DNA from: Aphelidium insulamus | Taxonomy: Eukaryota > Aphelidiomycota > Aphelidea > Aphelidiaceae | Direction: 5' to 3' | Length of the DNA: 64,000 bases | NCBI GenBank assembly: GCA_036784855.1 | Contig: JAZDSV010000006.1 | Span: 97,001 to 161,000 of the forward strand | In this document: positions 62,098 to 64,000 of the stretch, one piece after another | Layout of the letters: each line of letters opens with the position of its first letter | Position numbering within the stretch: the stretch's first letter is position 1 | Position numbers and translations under genes: made by a program | Notes under the pieces: generated by a model | The model's input: only the letters and a program-made list of their open reading frames with translations | Database searches by the model: none | Told to the model about the DNA's origin: nothing

Positions 62098-63064
62098 ATG
62101 GCGCCGCCAACGCTGCTATTCGCGCAGTCCAGGTGGTTCCGCTCCGCCGAGGAGAAGCTGAGTGTCGCCATGGAGCACAATGACACCTATCCGTTCACCC
62201 GGGTGTCGGCCGTGAGTGCGTTGCATGTGGTTGGATGTTTTAGCACAATGTCCTCAACAAGACGCTCACCCGATAGACTTGGAGCTGAGTCGGGCACCCA
62301 CGGCATTCACCGCGTGGGCCGTGCTGTCGGTGGCCAGTGCACTGGCAGTGATCATCATTGCCTCCACGGACGACGGCCAGGACTCGGATGCCATGCGTCA
62401 GGCACGCGCATGACTGTTCACTGCACTGCCATCATTACAGTCACCAATGCCGGGACGTCTCCTAGAGCTGGTTCGTGCTGGCGGTGGGGGCACTGGCAGG
62501 CTGTCTAGCTGCAACATACAGTGCAAGGCACCGATACGCATATGTGCTGGACACGGTGTCGCACGAGTACGAGTACGTGTACGCGCTCCCCGGCAGTAAG
62601 CGGCGAGAAACATATGTCCGCGGCCCGTACCACAACGTGTACATTCGGCTGCGCAAGGAGACCACGCACGGCACCAAGCGCTACTATCTGGTGCTGAATG
62701 GATACCGGCTGGACGGGCTGCGCATTTCTGGCTCCTCTGGCCACGTTCATGTTAGTTGTGCAGGTTTCTCTTCTGTCGTGGTGTTCTGTCGATGTCTGTC
62801 TGGCGCTGCACATACACTGGCAAAACTATCCACCTATACTACCCATATACTGGCAACTATCTACCGCTGTCTGACTGCGCTGCCACTGCTGTAGGAGATG
62901 CGCAGACTTGGACAGCAGATTGCCGCGCGGCTAAACTTGAACTTTTTTGACGTTGGCAACTCGTCGGAGCATCGTACGTGCCTGCCGGTACCGTGTCTCT
63001 TAGTCATCTAACCATTTATCTGTATGCAGACCAAATACGGCACACTCGCCCCGCCAAGTGGTGA
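62098..63064 (+). CDS. TMEM249-like protein (CatSper eta-subunit family)
   Basis: Exons are 62098-62211, 62262-62401, 62466-62750, 62895-62973 and 63030-63064; about 217 residues. Recognisable family order: EHNDTYPF, then TM1 (FTAWAVLSVASALAVIIIAS), TM2 (WFVLAVGALAGCLAATYSA), a domain with GPYHNVYIRL and KRYYLVLNGYRLDGLRIS, then MRRLGQQIAARLNLNFFD and HHQIRHTRPAKW. This matches the layout of TMEM249. The exon 1-2 join is one base out of phase: a donor preceded by one more G would fix it. Intron 2 has a GC donor (GCACGC). In mammals this subunit belongs to the sperm flagellar CatSper Ca2+ channel, so here it suggests a zoospore flagellum. Confidence 0.75.
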
Positions 63065-63151
63065 CATGTTCTAATAATGATGATGATGTCAATAACAGCC
63101 ACATACATCTATTATGTGCGTGTGCGTATCTACTTGTCGTCATCGCGCCGT

Positions 63152-64000
63152 CTACTTTCTCTTCTTCATCTTGCCGGTGCTGCCCTTCTTGTGCTTGTTG
63201 CTGTTTGCCTCGCGCTGCTTCTTCTCCTGCTCCTCTATGCGTATGAGTTCCTCGGCAATCTTGGCCGACATTTCGTCCTCTTCCTGGTTCTGTGCGGTGC
63301 TGACACGGCCCAGCTCTGCCTCGACACGCTTTGCTTCTTCCGCGCGCCGTGCCAACTCTGCCTCATGCTGCCTGCGCTTCTCCGCCATCAGTAGCTGCCG
63401 TGCCTGCGGGAATATCTGCTCTCCCCTGCGTACATTATTAACGTTGTATGTGAATGACATACAACAATACACGGCAACATAATACATCATCCACATATAC
63501 TATACACACACATAAATATATATATATATATATATATCATATACTTATACACAGGTAGGACACACCATCCAGGTTTCAGCGCCTCGGCAGCGCGCACAAC
63601 ATCGCCGATTTCCTGTTCCAGCGCCGTCTCGCCCAGCTGAAATTGCTTCCACATGTCCTCACTGATGGAACCGCTCCGCACCAGCGACTGCAGCATCTGC
63701 TTCTGCTCCGACATGTCCAGCGCCTTGTCAATGTCAAAAATGGCGCGTCGCATCAGCGCCTGGCCCAGCTGCGGCAGCGGCACGTCTTCCAGCGCCTGCA
63801 GCCGTAGAAACTCTTCCTTGTGCCGGTTCTCGGCCAACCACGTGAAGTTGGCCACCACGGGGTCCCACTGGCCGTCGGCTATGTGATTACGGTTAGTGGC
63901 AGCGTCGCTGTGAACACATCCACTACATCCACAGCCACACAGGGACACGTCCAGTACAGACACAGCACACTGCACACACGTACGCAGCTTGGGCAGGTTG
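63152..64000 (-). CDS. SEC66: Sec66/Sec71-like ER translocon subunit (5' end off window)
   Basis: Minus-strand exons are 63984-64000 (continuing right), 63566-63878 and 63152-63425; introns are 105 and 140 nt, and the second carries a (TA)n tract. At least 200 residues. Sec66 family core: PQLGQALMRRAIFDIDKAL, LQSLVRSGSISEDMWKQF, ALEQEIGDVVRAAEALKPGW and GEQIFPQARQLL. A charged coiled coil then ends in a Lys-rich tail (NKHKKGSTGKMKKRK). Sec66 works with Sec62/Sec63/Sec72 in post-translational import into the ER and is characteristic of fungi. The N-terminal TM segment lies outside the window. Converges with the TMEM249-like gene, 87 bp apart. Confidence 0.88.

Overview
The window is nuclear DNA of a compact, intron-rich eukaryote. 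About 30 protein genes lie on both strands. They are split by roughly 140 short introns, mostly 43-62 nt, and separated by only about 60-700 bp. Most calls are spliced models that I assembled by hand from GT-AG or GC-AG sites plus conservation of the product. Stops TAA, TAG and TGA are all used normally. I see no rRNA, tRNA, CRISPR array or transposon gene.

Organism: the gene content points to a flagellated (zoosporic) fungus or a very close opisthokont relative. Fungal-type signs are a Sec66-like ER translocon subunit, a Cox9/COX6C-like oxidase subunit, a shikimate-pathway DAHP synthase, and a carbamoyl-phosphate synthase large chain that stands alone with a mitochondrial presequence. Signs of a flagellum are NME7 and a homologue of TMEM249, the CatSper eta subunit. 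NDUFV2, COX and KMO show ordinary aerobic mitochondria. The species cannot be named from this sequence.

Layout. 0-12 kb: an unrecognised conserved protein running off the left edge, a secreted protein, NAP1, BUD31, RVB1, an AIP-like co-chaperone, a choline-transporter-like protein and a small secreted protein. 12.7-23 kb: mitochondrial glycine decarboxylase P-protein, a LARGE-type GT8-GT49 glycosyltransferase and CPS large chain. 23-34.4 kb: an unknown Gly-rich protein, NME7, PUF60, a RhoGEF, DAHP synthase and LDAH. 34.7-44.4 kb: Cox9-like, kynurenine 3-monooxygenase, RAD23, a two-repeat 12-TM protein and allantoinase. 44.7-55.9 kb: a kinesin, an LRR-LIM protein, NDUFV2 and SMC1. 55.9-64 kb: an unknown polytopic protein, a RUS/DUF647 protein, an ACMSD gene with a shattered reading frame, TMEM249-like and Sec66.

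These genes are ordinary housekeeping neighbours with no operon logic. Metabolic links are KMO and ACMSD (kynurenine pathway) and CPS and allantoinase (nitrogen metabolism). The most unusual signals are: (1) a cascade of at least fifteen apparent single-base frame changes inside conserved words of the ACMSD gene, with smaller frame breaks in both neighbours; (2) eight or nine GC-AG introns, about 6% of the introns rebuilt; (3) a CatSper-accessory homologue; (4) an LRR-LIM fusion; and (5) a 12-TM protein made of two similar 6-TM halves with no catalytic domain.
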